A stretch of 43,195 bases of DNA from an uncultured Lachnospiraceae bacterium (GCA_947626795.1 CANQTH010000018.1:1-43195); one strand, 5' to 3'; shown: positions 23,979 to 32,602, counted from the first letter of the stretch. Numbers and translations: made by a program. The notes: generated by a model not told the origin, from the letters alone.

Positions 23979-24108
23979 TTTTCTCACACTCCAAAACTTT
24001 TATAGGTTGTTCTTTCCTATTCTTCCCAATTTTTTCGTGTGTATGCGGCCGATTCCCAAAAATAGCGGCCATCCCGCCCTGCGGCGGGCGCAAAGCCACG
24101 CGCGGAAG

Positions 24109-25278
24109 CTATTCCCCGAAATAATCTTTTGTCTCCGTGACCGTCCCGCCTTTTTTGTATACGCGCGGGATGCGCTTCCCCAAGTCGCAGGCGAATTCGT
24201 AATTGAACCGCCCGGACAAGTCCCCAAGCTCCTCCATCGTGATCCGCTCGTCCCCGTCTTCCCCGACCAGGATGACGGCGTCGCCTTCCCTTGCTTCCGG
24301 GATATGGCTGACGTCCACCATGAACTGATCCATGCAGATCCGCCCGCAGATCGGGGCCGCCTTCCCATGGATCAGCACATGGCCGCGGTTGGAAAGGCTC
24401 CTGGGGTATCCGTCCCCGTACCCGACCGGGATCGTGGCGATCCTCTGCCGCTTTTTCGTCTCATAAGTCGCGCCGTAGCTGATCGTGCGCCCCGGCTCCA
24501 GCTCCTTTAAGAAAACGATGCGGCTTTTTAAGGAGAGCGCCGGGCGAAGATCCAGCCGGCTCCGGTCCACCTCGTCCGAGGGCCACATCCCGTATAGGCT
24601 GATCCCCGCGCGCACCACGCTCATGCAGGTTTTTGGCATATCAATGATCGCCGCGCTGTTCGCGCAGTGGGACATCTGGAACGAGACGCCCTTCTGTTCC
24701 AAAAGCCGCCGCATTTCCAGGAATTTCTCCAACTGGCCGTTCGCCATCCCCTTGTCCTTTGCGTCCGCCTTCGCGAAATGCGTAAAGATTCCTTCTAATA
24801 TCATATGGCGCATCCCGGCGATCTGTTCTAACTCTTCCGCGGCTTCTTCCGTCGCCTGGAACCCCAGGCGGCTAAGCCCCGTGTCGATCTTGACATGGAT
24901 GAGAAGCTCCTGCCCCGTCTCCTGCGCAAACTGTTCCATGGCGCGCGCCTGCGCGAGGGAGTAGACGGTCGGGCGGACGCCCAGCTCTGCCAGCTTCCCA
25001 TATTGCTCCGGGAACGTCGCCCCCAGGACAAGGATCGGCTTTTTTAAGCCGTTCCTGCGCAAAATCTCCGCTTCCTCCACCGTCGCGGTCGCGTAGCCCC
25101 AAACGGACTCCCGCCGCTCTAATTCCCTTCCGATCGGCACCGCCCCATGCCCGTAGCCGTCCGTCTTGATGACGGCCATGATCTTCGTGCCTTTTGCGAT
25201 GCGCCGCTCCATCTGCTCCATATTGTGGAGGATCGCGTCCAGATCCACCTCTGCATAGACCCTGCTGTATGTTTTCAT
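24109..25278 (-). CDS. alr: Alanine racemase
   Basis: PLP enzyme interconverting L- and D-alanine for peptidoglycan synthesis. The 389-residue protein has the PLP lysine K38 in AVIKTDGYGHG and the second catalytic region VGYGDGYPRSLSNRG carrying the Tyr that acts as the second base. ICMDQFMVD near the C-terminus is also typical. It overlaps nnrD by 4 bases (ATGA) and precedes the EndoA-type toxin gene. This nnrD-alr-toxin order resembles the B. subtilis region. Confidence 0.96.
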   Translation of the reverse strand: MKTYSRVYAEVDLDAILHNMEQMERRIAKGTKIMAVIKTDGYGHGAVPIGRELERRESVWGYATATVEEAEILRRNGLKKPILVLGATFPEQYGKLAELGVRPTVYSLAQARAMEQFAQETGQELLIHVKIDTGLSRLGFQATEEAAEELEQIAGMRHMILEGIFTHFAKADAKDKGMANGQLEKFLEMRRLLEQKGVSFQMSHCANSAAIIDMPKTCMSVVRAGISLYGMWPSDEVDRSRLDLRPALSLKSRIVFLKELEPGRTISYGATYETKKRQRIATIPVGYGDGYPRSLSNRGHVLIHGKAAPICGRICMDQFMVDVSHIPEAREGDAVILVGEDGDERITMEELGDLSGRFNYEFACDLGKRIPRVYKKGGTVTETKDYFGE

Positions 25279-26834
25279 GATCGTTGCCTTTCTTCCTGTT
25301 CTTTCATCACCTGTCCGACTCCGTCGATGATGTCCCGCGCCATCAGCGCGTATTTTCCTTTAGCCTCTGCGCGCCTGTCCGCCCCGGCACCATGGAGGTA
25401 AACGCCGACGACAGCGGCCTCCCATACGTCCATCCCCTGGGCGATCAGCCCGGCGATCACGCCCGTTAAGACGTCCCCGGAGCCTGCGGCAGCCATCCCG
25501 TTGTTCCCGCTGGCATTGACATAGGCGCGCCCGTCGGGCAGCGCAGTCACCGTCCTCGCGTCCTTTAGCACGCATATTACATTATATTCCTTTGCGAAAT
25601 CCCGCGCAACCTGCGGCAGGTTTTTTTGTATCTCGGGGATGCTTAGGCCCGTCAAGCGCGCCATCTCCCCTAAATGCGGCGTCACGATAACGGGCGCGCC
25701 CGCCTGCTTTAACCAGCCTAAGTTCTCCGCGAGGACGTTCAGCCCGTCCGCGTCCAGGACGACGGGGACGGAAGTATGGCCAAGCACGCCCTGCACCAGG
25801 GCCTTCGCCGTCTCTCCCGTCCCGATCCCAGGTCCTGCGACGACCGCCGTGGCCCACTCCAGTTCCTGCAGAAGCGACTGCTCCAGTTCTTTTTTCTTCT
25901 TTGGCTTCAGCAAGGGGCTTGGCTCTTCCTCATAAGTCGCGAGGATGGCTTCCGGGAGAAGCTGCTGCAAGATCACGCGGTTTTTCTCGGACGTGAACGC
26001 CTTCACCAGCCCGGCTCCCGTGACATAGGACGCCTTCGCGCTTAAAAACGCCGCGCCCGCCATGTTCCTGCGCCCCGCCACAGTCAGAACCTTCCCGTAG
26101 CTCCCCTTGTTGGTAAAGCCGCGCCGCTTGGGGATCCGCGCAAGATCTGCTTCCTCGGTCCGGTACAGGGCGGGCGTCTCTCCCAAGAAGCTGCGCTCGT
26201 CTATCCCGATGTCCTTCACGCGGACTTCCCCGGCGTATTCCGCGCCCGGGTAAAACAAAAGCCCGGCCTTGGTGTACGCGAACGTGACCGTCACGTCGGC
26301 GCGAAACGCGGTCCCCATGACCTCCCCAGTATCCGAATGGATCCCCGAGGGGACGTCCACGGCGACTTTCAGCCCGCCCCGCCCGTTCATCCGCTCCAGA
26401 TAGTCGCGGTAAACGCCAGCGACGTCGCGTTTCAGCCCGATCCCGAACAGAGCGTCCACCGTGACGGAAAAGTCCCGCTCAGGAATGCTGTCCAAAATGG
26501 GGATCCCGTAGCGTTTCGCGATCTCCATCTGCGTCTTCGTCTCCTCGGAAATGCGCGCGCGTTCCGGCGGCATAACGATCGTGACGTCGTATCCCTTCTG
26601 ATAAAGCAGGCGGCCGACCGCGATCCCGTCGCCCCCATTGTTCCCAAGGCCGCAGGCGCAAAGCACCGTCTTCTTTTTTCCTGTCTGCGCCCCGTCTTCT
26701 GTGAGGCGCGCGTCGATCTCCTCCGCCGTCCCGAGGGCCGCCCGTTCCATCAAGACCAGGGACGGGACCCCGAAATGCCCGATCGTATTTGCGTCGCATT
26801 GCTTCATCTGCCTGCTGTCGGTTATGATCTCCAA
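25275..26834 (-). CDS. nnrD: Bifunctional NAD(P)H-hydrate epimerase / ADP-dependent dehydratase
   Basis: Repairs hydrated NADH and NADPH. The N-terminal YjeF-type epimerase (about 1-210) shows GNNGGDG and the DALFGIG segment. The C-terminal ribokinase-like dehydratase (about 225-515) shows GGRRNM-like glycine turns, VLDADGLN, TPHLGEMARL and the N-G-M-A...GSGDVLTG active-site motif. The frame could open at a GTG at 26850-26852, but AAAGGGGG lies 7 bases upstream of a TTG at 26832-26834, which I prefer (about 519 residues). Two terminator-like hairpins lie immediately upstream, so expression probably depends on read-through or attenuation. Confidence 0.93.
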   Translation of the reverse strand: MEIITDSRQMKQCDANTIGHFGVPSLVLMERAALGTAEEIDARLTEDGAQTGKKKTVLCACGLGNNGGDGIAVGRLLYQKGYDVTIVMPPERARISEETKTQMEIAKRYGIPILDSIPERDFSVTVDALFGIGLKRDVAGVYRDYLERMNGRGGLKVAVDVPSGIHSDTGEVMGTAFRADVTVTFAYTKAGLLFYPGAEYAGEVRVKDIGIDERSFLGETPALYRTEEADLARIPKRRGFTNKGSYGKVLTVAGRRNMAGAAFLSAKASYVTGAGLVKAFTSEKNRVILQQLLPEAILATYEEEPSPLLKPKKKKELEQSLLQELEWATAVVAGPGIGTGETAKALVQGVLGHTSVPVVLDADGLNVLAENLGWLKQAGAPVIVTPHLGEMARLTGLSIPEIQKNLPQVARDFAKEYNVICVLKDARTVTALPDGRAYVNASGNNGMAAAGSGDVLTGVIAGLIAQGMDVWEAAVVGVYLHGAGADRRAEAKGKYALMARDIIDGVGQVMKEQEERQRS

Positions 26835-26852
26835 TTTCTTTCCCCCTTTCAC

Positions 26853-26880
26853 AAAAATCCGGGGCAGCGGACGCCCCGGA
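26853..26880 (-). terminator. Rho-independent terminator (second of two) just before nnrD
   Basis: On the minus strand an 8-bp perfect stem, TCCGGGGC with GCCCCGGA, and a 7-base loop are followed directly by TTTTTG. The T-run ends within 20 bases of the proposed nnrD start. Confidence 0.85.
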
Positions 26881-26886
26881 TAAGGG

Positions 26887-26921
26887 AAAAGCAGCCTTAG
26901 CGCCTATTCTGCTAAGACTGC
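26887..26921 (-). terminator. Rho-independent terminator (first of two), overlapping the end of the coiled-coil gene
   Basis: On the minus strand GCAGTCTTAGC and GCTAAGGCTGC pair along 11 bp (one G-U) around a 9-base loop and are followed by TTTTCC. The 5' arm includes the TAG stop codon at 26912-26914 of the upstream gene. Confidence 0.8.
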
Positions 26922-27544
26922 CCCTCCTGCTTTTCCGCCTTCCGGTATTCGTCGCCGTATTTTAAGTCGAACGCTTCCAGGATGCGGGCGCCGAAAATAT
27001 CATGCAGATATGCGTAGATCTCCCGGTTTTTCTCTTCGACCGTCTCCTTGCGTATGATATTCTTCTTCAGCTCCACCCTGGCCTTCGCGATCCAGGAGGC
27101 CAGCTCGTCCCGCTCCTTCTCGTTGCTGCCCATGACGCCGTAGCAATATTCCATCGTCTCGGCCATCAGCTTTCCGTTATCCTCGGCGAGCAGCCCCTGC
27201 AGCTCGTCCAATTCCTTCTTGCAGGCGTCCATGCGATCGTTGACCTCCGTGATCAGCCGCCCGTTCTCCTGAAGGCGCAATGACTCATGGCCCGCTTCTT
27301 CCATGTTCGCTACGATATTCTTCATCAGCTTGTTCTTTAAGCCTTTCAATTCTTTCCATTCCTGGTTCAGATGCCCCTGCCGGGCCAAATGCTTATTTAC
27401 CCGTTTCTCCAGCTTCTGCACTTCTTTCGGCTTGCCGTCCACGGAAAAAAGATGGTGCCACTTCTGATCCAGGACCAAAGGCGCGAGCGTTCTGCTCTGC
27501 GCAAGGGCAAAAAAACCATGATCCGTGCTTTTCTTCTTCCCCAT
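26912..27544 (-). CDS. Hypothetical coiled-coil protein, probably conserved in Lachnospiraceae
   Basis: I do not recognise a characterised family. The 210-residue protein starts with MGKKKSTDHGFF and the motif LVLDQKWHHLF. Two long charged helical stretches (about 40-105 and 105-175), rich in Lys, Glu and Leu with heptad-like spacing, suggest a coiled coil. No signal peptide or membrane segment is seen, so it is probably cytoplasmic. ATG 27542-27544 is chosen because the sequence upstream is a GC-rich structured leader; the ribosome-binding site (AAGAAG, about 7 bases away) is weak. The gene is a single unit between a near-perfect promoter (27687-27715) and two terminators. Confidence 0.75.
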   Translation of the reverse strand: MGKKKSTDHGFFALAQSRTLAPLVLDQKWHHLFSVDGKPKEVQKLEKRVNKHLARQGHLNQEWKELKGLKNKLMKNIVANMEEAGHESLRLQENGRLITEVNDRMDACKKELDELQGLLAEDNGKLMAETMEYCYGVMGSNEKERDELASWIAKARVELKKNIIRKETVEEKNREIYAYLHDIFGARILEAFDLKYGDEYRKAEKQEGQS

Positions 27545-27680
27545 ACCACCACTTCTTATCTTCTGCGGCAGCTTTGCCTTTCGGATCTCCTGCCGCGGTC
27601 TTTTCATTCCGGATCCGCAAACGATGCGGTGCCTTCCCCGTCCGCCCTGCCCGCGCAGGGCCGCCCGAAGCCGGGCTGTC
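27545..27680 (-). other. GC-rich structured 5' leader of the coiled-coil gene
   Basis: About 135 bases lie between the expected transcription start and the chosen start codon. On the minus strand they contain at least four inverted repeats in a row: GCCCG/CGGGC, GCCCTG/CAGGGC, CCGCA/TGCGG and GCGGCAG/CTGCCGC. The last ends about 22 bases before the ATG. I do not recognise a known riboswitch. The frame is open throughout, so an N-terminal extension (ATG at 27605-27607) is the alternative explanation. Confidence 0.5.
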
Positions 27681-27686
27681 ATGTCT

Positions 27687-27715
27687 ATTATAAAGAAAAA
27701 AGAATCCTCTGTCAA
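27687..27715 (-). promoter_or_regulatory. Full-consensus sigma-A promoter overlapping the ABC-F stop codon
   Basis: On the minus strand TTGACA (27710-27715) and TATAAT (27687-27692) are both perfect matches with exactly 17 bases between them. The TGA stop codon of the ABC-F gene (27712-27714) lies inside the -35 hexamer. Confidence 0.9.
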
Positions 27716-29622
27716 TTCATGAGTTCTTCCCACTTGTCATACAGCAGGTCCAAGGCCTCTTTCTCCTTTTCATATTCCTGCTGCAGCTCCTGCAGCCGCG
27801 CGGCGTCCGTGGCGATCGCCCCATCTGAGAACTCCGCCTCGATCTCCTGGATGCGCGCCTCTTTTTTCTCAATGGCGTCCTCCGTCCGCTTCCGGTCGTT
27901 CTCCAATTTGCGGAGCCTTGCCTGTTCCTCTTTTTTCTGCTTCCAGGCCGCCTTGCCCTCGCTCTCGGCGGGCGGCTTCCCGGCCGAAGGCCCGCCCGCG
28001 GCCCCGGCAGCCGCCGATTCTTTGCTTTTTTCCAGGTAATAATCGTAATCCCCGAGGTAATTAATGAGGCTTCCATCCGTCAGGCTCAAGATCCGAGTCG
28101 CCGCCTTGTTGATAAAATAGCGGTCGTGCGACACGAAAAGGACGGTTCCCGCGTAATGATTTAACGCCTGCTCCAAAATCTCCTTGGAAATGATGTCCAA
28201 ATGGTTCGTCGGCTCGTCCAAGATCAGGAAATTCGCCTCGGAGAGCATCAGCTTGGCGAGGGCGACGCGCCCCTGCTCGCCGCCGCTTAGATCCGCGATC
28301 CGCTTAAACACCTCGTCCCCGGTAAAAAGGAAGGAAGCGAGGACGTTCCGTATCTTCGTATTCGTCAGCGTCGGGTAGTCGTCCGAGATCTCTTCAAACA
28401 GCGTCTTTTCCGCGTGCAGCACCTGGTGTTCCTGGTCATAATACCCGATATGCACATTCGTCCCAAGGCGCACTGTCCCCGCGTCCGCGTCCGTCATGCC
28501 GTTGATGATCTTTAGGATCGTCGTTTTCCCCGTCCCGTTGTCCCCGATCAAGGCGACGCGCTCCCCGCGCTTGACATCAAAGGAAAGGCCGGAAAACAGC
28601 GGCTGACCCGGATACGACTTTGCTAAGCCCTCTACGCCCAGCACGTCGTTTCCGCTGACGACCCGCGGTTCCAGCGTCAGATGGATCTCTGCGTTTTCCT
28701 CCGTCGGCTTTTCTATCAGTTCCATCTTATCCAACATCTTCTCCCGGCTTTCCGCCCTTTTTATGGACTTCTCCCGGTTGAAGGACCTTAGCTTCTCAAT
28801 GACTTCCTCCTGGCGCTTCTTTTCCCGCTGCTGGTTGTAATACTGACGCAGGAGCGACTCCCGCATCTGCGCTTTCTTCTTGGAATAATCGCTGTACCCG
28901 CCGGAAAATACTGTCGCCTTCCCGCCGCTTACCTCGATCACTTTTCCCACCACGCGGTCCAGAAAATAGCGGTCGTGGGACACGATCACCGCCGCGCCCT
29001 TGTAATTGGAGAGGAACGTTTCCAGCCAGGAAATCGAGCCGATGTCCAAGTGGTTCGTCGGCTCGTCCAATAAAATGACGTCCGGCCGCGCCGCAAGGAG
29101 CTTGCCTAAGCAGATCCGCGTCCGCTGCCCGCCGGACAATTCCTGCATATGCTTCCCAAACTCTTCCTCGGAAAAGCCAAGTCCCTTCAGGACGCCGACA
29201 GCCTCGCTCTTATAAAAAGAGCCGCCTTTCTGCTCAAATTCGTGGCTGAGCCGATTGTAGCCCTCCATCAGGCGCTCCAGTTCTTCCCCGGCGCATCGGC
29301 TCATCGAATCCTCCATGCGGACAAGCTCTTCCTGCATGGCGATCAAGTCCCCCCTTGCGGACAGAACCTCCTCGTAAATGCTCCGGTTGCCCGAGATATC
29401 GGGGTTCTGGGGCAGATAGCCCAGAGTCTTGCCCTTTGAGAGGACCGCCGCTCCGTCGTCCGCCTCCAGATCCCCGGCCAGGATCCGCAGCAAAGTCGTC
29501 TTCCCGGCCCCGTTGACGCCTACGACCGCGGCTTTCTCATAATCTTCGATCTGGAACGACGCGTTCTGTACGATCTTGTCAGCGCCAAACGACTTGCTGA
29601 CATTCTGGCAGGCTAAAACCAT
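27712..29622 (-). CDS. ABC-F family ATPase (Uup/EttA-like translation factor)
   Basis: Two ABC ATPase domains in one chain without membrane segments, the architecture of ABC-F proteins, which act on the ribosome (some release stalled ribosomes, others confer resistance to ribosome-targeting antibiotics). Domain 1: Walker A GVNGAGKTT near 35-43, signature LSGGQ and LDEPTNHLD. An interdomain linker (about 245-310) is rich in Arg, Lys and Glu. Domain 2: Walker A GDNGTGKTT, signature LSGGEQ and a second LDEPTNHLD. A charged C-terminal coiled coil (about 555-636) follows a short Ala/Gly/Pro linker. AAGGAG precedes the ATG by 9 bases. It starts 15 bases after icd. The subfamily and any resistance role cannot be told from sequence alone. 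Confidence 0.93.
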   Translation of the reverse strand: MVLACQNVSKSFGADKIVQNASFQIEDYEKAAVVGVNGAGKTTLLRILAGDLEADDGAAVLSKGKTLGYLPQNPDISGNRSIYEEVLSARGDLIAMQEELVRMEDSMSRCAGEELERLMEGYNRLSHEFEQKGGSFYKSEAVGVLKGLGFSEEEFGKHMQELSGGQRTRICLGKLLAARPDVILLDEPTNHLDIGSISWLETFLSNYKGAAVIVSHDRYFLDRVVGKVIEVSGGKATVFSGGYSDYSKKKAQMRESLLRQYYNQQREKKRQEEVIEKLRSFNREKSIKRAESREKMLDKMELIEKPTEENAEIHLTLEPRVVSGNDVLGVEGLAKSYPGQPLFSGLSFDVKRGERVALIGDNGTGKTTILKIINGMTDADAGTVRLGTNVHIGYYDQEHQVLHAEKTLFEEISDDYPTLTNTKIRNVLASFLFTGDEVFKRIADLSGGEQGRVALAKLMLSEANFLILDEPTNHLDIISKEILEQALNHYAGTVLFVSHDRYFINKAATRILSLTDGSLINYLGDYDYYLEKSKESAAAGAAGGPSAGKPPAESEGKAAWKQKKEEQARLRKLENDRKRTEDAIEKKEARIQEIEAEFSDGAIATDAARLQELQQEYEKEKEALDLLYDKWEELMN

Positions 29623-29636
29623 GCTTCTTTTCTCCT

Positions 29637-30845
29637 TTATCCTAAACTTTCCAGCGTCTTGCGGATCTCTTTGATGAACCCTTCGCTGTTTAAGACGGTC
29701 GGGTTCTCAAGCGTCGTGATCAGCGCGAGATCCTTCGTCATCTTCCCGGACTCGATCGTGGACACGCACGCGCGTTCCAGCCGATCCGCAAAACCGCATA
29801 ATTCCGGGATGCCGTCCAGCTCCCCGCGCTTGCGCAGCGCGCCCGTCCAGGCGAAGATCGTGGCCACGGAATTGGTGGACGTCTCCTCGCCCTTTAAGTG
29901 CTTGTAGTAATGGCGCTGCACCGTCCCGTGCGCGGCCTCGTACTCATAATAGCCCTGCGGGGAGACTAAGACGGAAGTCATCATCGCCAGAGAGCCGAAC
30001 GCGGAGCTTACCATGTCGCTCATGACGTCGCCGTCGTAATTCTTGCACGCCCAGATGAAGCCGCCCTCCGCTTTCATGATGCGCGCGACGGCGTCGTCGA
30101 TCAGCGTATAGAAATATTCGATCCCGGCCTCCTTGAATTGCGCGTCAAATTCCTTCTCATAGATCTCCTGGAAGATATCTTTAAACGTGTGGTCGTATTT
30201 TTTGGAGATCGTGTCCTTCGTCGCGAACCACAGATCCTGCTTCGTGTCCAGCGCGTAATGGAAGCAGCTTTTCGCGAAGCTCTCGATCGAGCCGTTTAAG
30301 TTATGCTGTCCCTGGACGACGCCCGGGCCGTCAAATTCATGGATCAATTCTCTCGTCTGAGAGCCGTCCGCGGCCGTAAAGACAAGCTCGCATTTCCCGG
30401 CGCCCGGGATCTTCATCTCGCTCGCCTTATATACGTCGCCATAGGCGTGGCGGGCGATCGTGATCGGCTTCTTCCAGTTCTTCACGCACGGCTCGATCCC
30501 CTTTACCGTGATCGGCGCGCGGAAGACCGTCCCGTCTAAAATTGCGCGGATCGTCCCGTTCGGGCTTTTCCACATCTGCTTTAAGCTGTACTCCTCCATG
30601 CGCGCGGCGTTCGGCGTGATAGTCGCGCATTTCACGGCCACGCCGTATTTTTTCGTGGCGTTAGCCGAATCGAACGTCACCTGGTCGTCCGTCTCGTTGC
30701 GATGTTCCAGCCCCAGGTCGTAATACTCCGTCTTCAAGTCCACGAACGGGCAGATCAGCTCGTCCTTGATCATCTTCCAAAGGATGCGGGTCATCTCGTC
30801 CCCATCCATCTCCACTAACGGCGTCGTCATCTTGATCTTTTCCAT
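29637..30845 (-). CDS. icd: NADP-dependent isocitrate dehydrogenase, eukaryotic-like homodimeric type
   Basis: Oxidative decarboxylation of isocitrate to 2-oxoglutarate with NADP+. The 402-residue protein has the substrate motif [17 protein letters not shown] with the adjacent SPNGTIR loop, [11 protein letters not shown], the YDGDVMSD metal site and [11 protein letters not shown]...[15 protein letters not shown]. These are features of the type found in animal cytosol and mitochondria and in some bacteria, not of E. coli Icd. AGGAGG precedes the ATG by about 8 bases. It lies directly after a GntR/FCD regulator, which may control it or sense a carboxylic acid. In an anaerobe its likely role is glutamate supply. 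Confidence 0.95.
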   Translation of the reverse strand: MEKIKMTTPLVEMDGDEMTRILWKMIKDELICPFVDLKTEYYDLGLEHRNETDDQVTFDSANATKKYGVAVKCATITPNAARMEEYSLKQMWKSPNGTIRAILDGTVFRAPITVKGIEPCVKNWKKPITIARHAYGDVYKASEMKIPGAGKCELVFTAADGSQTRELIHEFDGPGVVQGQHNLNGSIESFAKSCFHYALDTKQDLWFATKDTISKKYDHTFKDIFQEIYEKEFDAQFKEAGIEYFYTLIDDAVARIMKAEGGFIWACKNYDGDVMSDMVSSAFGSLAMMTSVLVSPQGYYEYEAAHGTVQRHYYKHLKGEETSTNSVATIFAWTGALRKRGELDGIPELCGFADRLERACVSTIESGKMTKDLALITTLENPTVLNSEGFIKEIRKTLESLG

Positions 30846-30860
30846 TTTCCTGTCCTCCTG

Positions 30861-31538
30861 TTACGATATTTTATCCCATCCATATGTATCAATGTATTGC
30901 ATGGCATGCCAAACGTGCGCGCAGGCGGCCTCTTCCGCCCGTCCTTCCTCCCGCGCCTTCACCGCCGCCAAAACGTCCTTATGCTCCGCCAGCGACTGCG
31001 CCGCGCGCTCTTCCGCCGCCAGGATCGCCCTGTGCGCCTGCCGCAGGTAAGAATAATAATTCCTCAGCGCATATTCCAGCATCTTGCTGTTGCCCGCCTC
31101 ATAAGAAAAGGCGTGGAACGCGCGGCAGCATTCCTCCACCTGCGCAAGGTTCCCTTTCCGGGCATGGAAATCCGCCAGGCAGGCGGCCTCTTCCATCTTC
31201 TCGATCTGTCTTTCCGTTGCCATGCGCGCGGCGCGCCTTGCGCACATCCCTTCCAGCAGAGCGCGCATCTCATAGATGTCCCGGATATCCTGTGCCGTGA
31301 ATCCCACGACGTACGCGCCTTTGTTGGGGATGATCCGGGCCAGCCCCTCCAGCTCCAACTGCCGCAGCGCCTCCCGTACCGGGGTGCGGCTTACCCCAAG
31401 CTCCTGTCCGATCGAGACTTCCTTCAAGGCTTCTTCCCGTCGGTACCGCCCCGACAGGATGTCTTCCCGGATCGCCCGGAAGACTTTTTGACCCAAGGAA
31501 TCGTTGACGGCATTCCCTAAAAACTCTCCCCGCAACAT
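30861..31538 (-). CDS. GntR family transcriptional regulator, FadR/FCD subfamily
   Basis: The 225-residue protein has a winged helix-turn-helix in the first 75 residues (EVSIGQELGVSRTPVREALRQLELEGL) followed by an all-helical FCD ligand-binding domain (about 85-215) with the metal-binding pattern of this family (E near 95, H near 142, H near 193-208). FCD regulators usually respond to organic acids such as citrate, lactate or gluconate. Given icd downstream, a tricarboxylic or dicarboxylic acid is a reasonable guess. Spacing to icd is 15 bases and to the upstream pseudo-receiver gene 19 bases, so these genes are probably co-transcribed. Confidence 0.92.
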   Translation of the reverse strand: MLRGEFLGNAVNDSLGQKVFRAIREDILSGRYRREEALKEVSIGQELGVSRTPVREALRQLELEGLARIIPNKGAYVVGFTAQDIRDIYEMRALLEGMCARRAARMATERQIEKMEEAACLADFHARKGNLAQVEECCRAFHAFSYEAGNSKMLEYALRNYYSYLRQAHRAILAAEERAAQSLAEHKDVLAAVKAREEGRAEEAACAHVWHAMQYIDTYGWDKIS

Positions 31539-31557
31539 GACAACCTCTCATTCCGCT

Positions 31558-32586
31558 TCATGTTTCCTGCCTGTAATGCAATTTTGCAGAAAATCCTGCA
31601 TCTTTTACCTCTAATTCCATATGATCTGACATTTTTCCTGCAATTTCTTCTAAAAATCGGCGTAGCCGGAAGCGGGCTTCCTCCCCGAACAGGAAGACAT
31701 CCCCGTCCGTCGGATGCTCGCAGTCCATCTGCAGCGCGTAATACGGCCCCTCTATGCTGATCTTGACCGACGCGCGGTATTTTGCCAGCGCCTGCCTGCA
31801 GTAATATCCGCCCAGGAAGATCCCGTAGGAGAGCTTCTGCATCGTGGCCTGCGGGATATCCTTCCCCGTCTCGTTTAAGATCTTGAAGCTGCGGGACTTG
31901 CCCGGGAAATGGAACAGGTTCAGCAAAAAATTGATCTGGAACACGCTGTTCCGCTCCTCGAACAGGTAATAATGCATAAATTCATGCAGCAGATCCACGC
32001 AAAATCCGGTGATCCGCTTATTTTCCTCCGGCGTAAGGCGCGCCGCTTCGGAATGGATGTTCCCGCGTATGATCCCGGCCGCCACGTCGAAAATGCCGTC
32101 GTACCGCTGCTTTTTCTCCTCCATCCCCGCGAGGATCTGATCCTGCTTCCGGTTCACCGCCGCAAACTCCTGGATCATCTCCCGGTAATGCCTGCCGCTT
32201 TCGATCTGTTCCCGGTAATGGGCCAGGGCGGAGCGGATCGGCCCCTGGATCTCTTCCGGGAACGAGAACGGCTTCACGATCAGCTTATGGATCTGATGCC
32301 GATTGAAGATATCCAAGGCCTTCGCGGCCTCCCTTCCCTGCATGATGGCGATCCCCACCGTATCCGGGGACATCATCTCCACCATGCTCAAGGCCTCGTC
32401 CCCGGACATGAGCGGCATATCCATCTCGCAGGCGAACACGGCCGCCTGGTTGGACGACAGGTACTCCATCGCCGCCTCCGGCTGCTGGAAAAAGCGAAAC
32501 TCCGCTTCTTCCGGAAAATTGGATAACATCCGCTTATAATTGAGGATCCACTTGTTGTCATTGTCCAGGATCACAACTGTATCCAT
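31558..32586 (-). CDS. Response-regulator-like protein with pseudo-receiver domain
   Basis: Residues 1-125 form a receiver-type domain: the hydrophobic first strand VVILDND, the E54-M-D-M-P segment, and K105 in LIVKPF, the conserved Lys-Pro pair. The usual phospho-acceptor Asp is Glu54, and the switch Thr/Ser is replaced by Gln83, so normal phosphorylation is doubtful. After a coiled coil (about 125-165), residues 165-342 form a helical domain I do not recognise; it lacks an obvious DNA-binding or GGDEF/HD motif. ATG 32584-32586 has AAAGGGGA 8 bases upstream; ATG 32590-32592 is too close to it. Promoter and structured leader lie at 32597-32672. It heads the operon with GntR, icd and ABC-F. 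Confidence 0.8.
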   Translation of the reverse strand: MDTVVILDNDNKWILNYKRMLSNFPEEAEFRFFQQPEAAMEYLSSNQAAVFACEMDMPLMSGDEALSMVEMMSPDTVGIAIMQGREAAKALDIFNRHQIHKLIVKPFSFPEEIQGPIRSALAHYREQIESGRHYREMIQEFAAVNRKQDQILAGMEEKKQRYDGIFDVAAGIIRGNIHSEAARLTPEENKRITGFCVDLLHEFMHYYLFEERNSVFQINFLLNLFHFPGKSRSFKILNETGKDIPQATMQKLSYGIFLGGYYCRQALAKYRASVKISIEGPYYALQMDCEHPTDGDVFLFGEEARFRLRRFLEEIAGKMSDHMELEVKDAGFSAKLHYRQET

Positions 32587-32602
32587 GCGCATTTCCCCTT
32601 TC

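Noticed and set aside
23979..24030. Promoter for the toxin gene (TTGGGA and TATAAA)
   Set aside because: The boxes are 19 bases apart and the -35 match is weak; possible, but not strong enough to list as a feature.
23821..24099. Candidate antitoxin frame between alr and the EndoA-type toxin
   Set aside because: It overlaps most of the toxin gene in another frame, has no ribbon-helix-helix pattern and no RBS; the true gap is only 130 bases.
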